From contig NZ_AP025183.1 of NCBI RefSeq assembly GCF_020885975.1, forward strand, positions 868,001-932,000: 64,000 nucleotides of DNA, read 5' to 3'. The position numbers were made by a program, and so were the translations under genes. Positions within the stretch are counted from its first letter, which is position 1. Every line of letters begins with the position of its first letter. This DNA is from Flavobacterium ammonificans (GTDB lineage: Bacteria > Bacteroidota > Bacteroidia > Flavobacteriales > Flavobacteriaceae). This document shows, piece after piece, positions 62,629 through 64,000 of this stretch. Under the pieces are notes generated by a model. It was not told where the DNA came from. It saw only the letters and a program-made list of their open reading frames with translations, and did not search any database.

Positions 62629-63552
62629 TTAAACGTTTTTCAAATTGATAATTTCTTGTTCCGTAAGCATTCTCCAATTACCTCGTGGTAAATTCTTTTT
62701 GGTTAAACCCGCAAAAGCCACACGGTCAATACGCAATACATTGTAATCAAAGTGCTCAAAAATAGAACGTACCACCTTTACATTTGAAGAACGTAATTTT
62801 AGACCGATTTCACTTTTAGGTTCGTTGTCGATATAGCTTACTTCTTCAACAAATACGCGATGTCCATCTAAAACTAAACCCTTGCTAATTTTTTCTAAAT
62901 CTTCGTATTTCAAGTTTTTATCTAAGGAAACTTGGTATATTTTTGATGACTTTTGATTAGGTAAAGTAAACTTTCTAATCATATCGGTATCATTAGTAAA
63001 CAATAATAATCCGGTTGTATTTTTGTCCATTCTACCTACTGCTCCAATTTTTGCAGTCGTTGCCCCGCGAACTAATTCTAGCACATTACGAAACTCTTGA
63101 CCTTCGTCTAAAGCTGTAGTGAAATTTTTAGGTTTGTTCAACAAGATGTATTCTTTTTTCTCAGGAGTCAAAAGCACCCCGTCAAAATTAACTGTATCAG
63201 TAATTTTCACTAAATACCCCATTTCAGTAACAGGAACGCCATTTACTTTTACGTTTCCTGATTGAATGTAAATATCCGCATCACGTCGCGAACAAACGCC
63301 TGAATTGGCAATGTATTTATTCAAACGAATTTCGTCAGCTGCTTTGGCTCTTTTTGGCGCTTGATTTGGTTTTTTAACCACTTTATTAGCTTCCACTTCG
63401 GCTGCTTTGGTATTGATTTTAGCCTTTTTAGGACCCTGCGCACGCTTTTGCATCGCTGGTTTAGCTCCGCTCCGTTCGCCTCTGGCTCGGGTGGGCTTAT
63501 TTGAACTCGGTCTAGAACTATTGGTTCTTCCGCCTCCTCTGGTAGTACTCAT
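62629..63552 (-). CDS. RsuA/RluB-family rRNA pseudouridine synthase
   Basis: This 307-residue enzyme makes pseudouridine in rRNA. An S4 RNA-binding domain (LNKYIANSGVCSRRDAD, residues 77-93) is followed by the catalytic domain with D in GRMDKNTTGLLLF. The first 75 residues are a basic, low-complexity tail rich in Lys, Arg, Gly and Ala. A -7 box TATCTTTG is at 63609-63602. The rRNA position it modifies cannot be read from sequence. Confidence 0.9.
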   Translation of the reverse strand: MSTTRGGGRTNSSRPSSNKPTRARGERSGAKPAMQKRAQGPKKAKINTKAAEVEANKVVKKPNQAPKRAKAADEIRLNKYIANSGVCSRRDADIYIQSGNVKVNGVPVTEMGYLVKITDTVNFDGVLLTPEKKEYILLNKPKNFTTALDEGQEFRNVLELVRGATTAKIGAVGRMDKNTTGLLLFTNDTDMIRKFTLPNQKSSKIYQVSLDKNLKYEDLEKISKGLVLDGHRVFVEEVSYIDNEPKSEIGLKLRSSNVKVVRSIFEHFDYNVLRIDRVAFAGLTKKNLPRGNWRMLTEQEIINLKNV

Positions 63553-63672
63553 AATAATTGTAATTTATTGCTGCATTCGGACTAAGTTGCCCTTGAGACT
63601 GCAAAGATAGTATTTAAATTCTTCAGAAACGATTATAGAATCAAAGAGTTGAAATCACACGATATGCTACTT

Positions 63673-64000
63673 TTATGGGAGTTGTAACAATCGTTTTCCG
63701 TTCCACAGCACTTCAGGATTAATAAGTACAATACAAAAAACGCCTGCTACAATTAAAAATTTAAGTAGGTTGTGCAATTTTAGAAATGCTTCTTTACTGC
63801 TTGCTTTTTGTAAGGATAATAAAAAGAAAATCAAGACGATTAAGCAACCGTAAAAGTAAATATCCATATAACCTACATCATAAATTTCGATTAAAATATA
63901 GACAGGAATCACAGTGCATAATGCCAAAGCTGTAATGATTTTTTTAGCAGTATTTTCTCCGTAAACAATCGGAATGGTTTTGTAATTGTTAGCCAAATCG
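63673..64000 (-). CDS. UbiA-family prenyltransferase (partial, N-terminus outside window)
   Basis: Only the C-terminal 109 residues are visible, starting from the right edge. The reading frame continues leftward as DLANNYKTIPIVYGEN, the second aspartate-motif region of the UbiA family, and then shows three membrane helices. In flavobacteria the neighbour of this pseudouridine synthase is a geranylgeranylglycerol-phosphate geranylgeranyltransferase-like enzyme; that is a likely but unproven name. The start lies beyond base 64000. Confidence 0.8.
   Translation of the reverse strand, partial: DLANNYKTIPIVYGENTAKKIITALALCTVIPVYILIEIYDVGYMDIYFYGCLIVLIFFLLSLQKASSKEAFLKLHNLLKFLIVAGVFCIVLINPEVLWNGKRLLQLP

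Overview
The window is a 64 kb piece of a Bacteroidota chromosome, almost certainly Flavobacteriaceae and most like Flavobacterium. The signs are AT-rich DNA, promoters of the Bacteroidota type (TTTG or TTG, about 19 bases, TAnnTTTG), hardly any Shine-Dalgarno sites, a fused MurF-alanine racemase, a DNA polymerase III alpha subunit with its own N-terminal exonuclease, long-tailed ribosomal protein S16, and a UbiA-type prenyltransferase next to a pseudouridine synthase. Most of the content is core metabolism and information processing. No insertion sequence, prophage, CRISPR array or rRNA operon was seen.

Layout. 1-4.3 kb holds the start of a complex I operon on the minus strand (nuoABCDE and part of nuoF), followed by a cold-shock gene and aspS. 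6.7-13.8 kb is a tripartite RND efflux operon on the minus strand (tetR, tolC-like, membrane fusion protein, RND pump), with a palindromic operator candidate over its promoter and a four-helix-bundle cassette inserted before the pump gene. 13.9-17.2 kb carries a polyprenyl synthase, an orphan gene, a PhoD-type phosphatase and a small barrel protein. 17.3-21.8 kb is the 2-oxoglutarate dehydrogenase pair sucA/sucB, split by a DUF4160 (frameshifted)/DUF2442 pair. 21.9-35.5 kb runs mostly on the plus strand: MFS transporter, TatD, acyltransferase, asparaginase, tRNA-Ser, murF-alr, mscL, asd, trmB, LysE-type exporter, an alkyltransferase-like protein and an Fe-S group (Mrp, NfU, ferredoxin). 35.6-45.2 kb is mainly minus strand: DUF3050, glutaryl-CoA dehydrogenase, a tRNA methylase, rimM-rpsP, and the leucine genes leuC-leuD-leuA-leuB. 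45.8-64 kb carries dnaE, trxA, a DUF58 protein, tRNA-Asp, a candidate small RNA, ruvC, hemW, a cyclase-family protein, a saccharopine reductase homologue, two peptidases, tRNA-Leu and the last genes.

Working together. The window supplies respiration (Nuo, OGDH), leucine synthesis, an aspartate-family step (Asd), a possible lysine breakdown route (saccharopine reductase, glutaryl-CoA dehydrogenase, OGDH-like chemistry), Fe-S assembly and peptide recycling (M20 dipeptidase, M3 peptidase).

The most unusual part is not a metabolic pathway but a set of palindromic elements that sit directly after stop codons, between genes that are otherwise close neighbours. Two of them (10190-10634 and 53363-53830) carry a four-helix-bundle gene of the 23S-rRNA-intervening-sequence family between imperfect inverted repeats of 31-37 bases. 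Three others (43674-43768, 55003-55087, 56601-56725) are empty palindromes. A second point of interest is a promoter-like site followed by three stem-loops and a T-run at 52006-52110, which looks like an unannotated small RNA.
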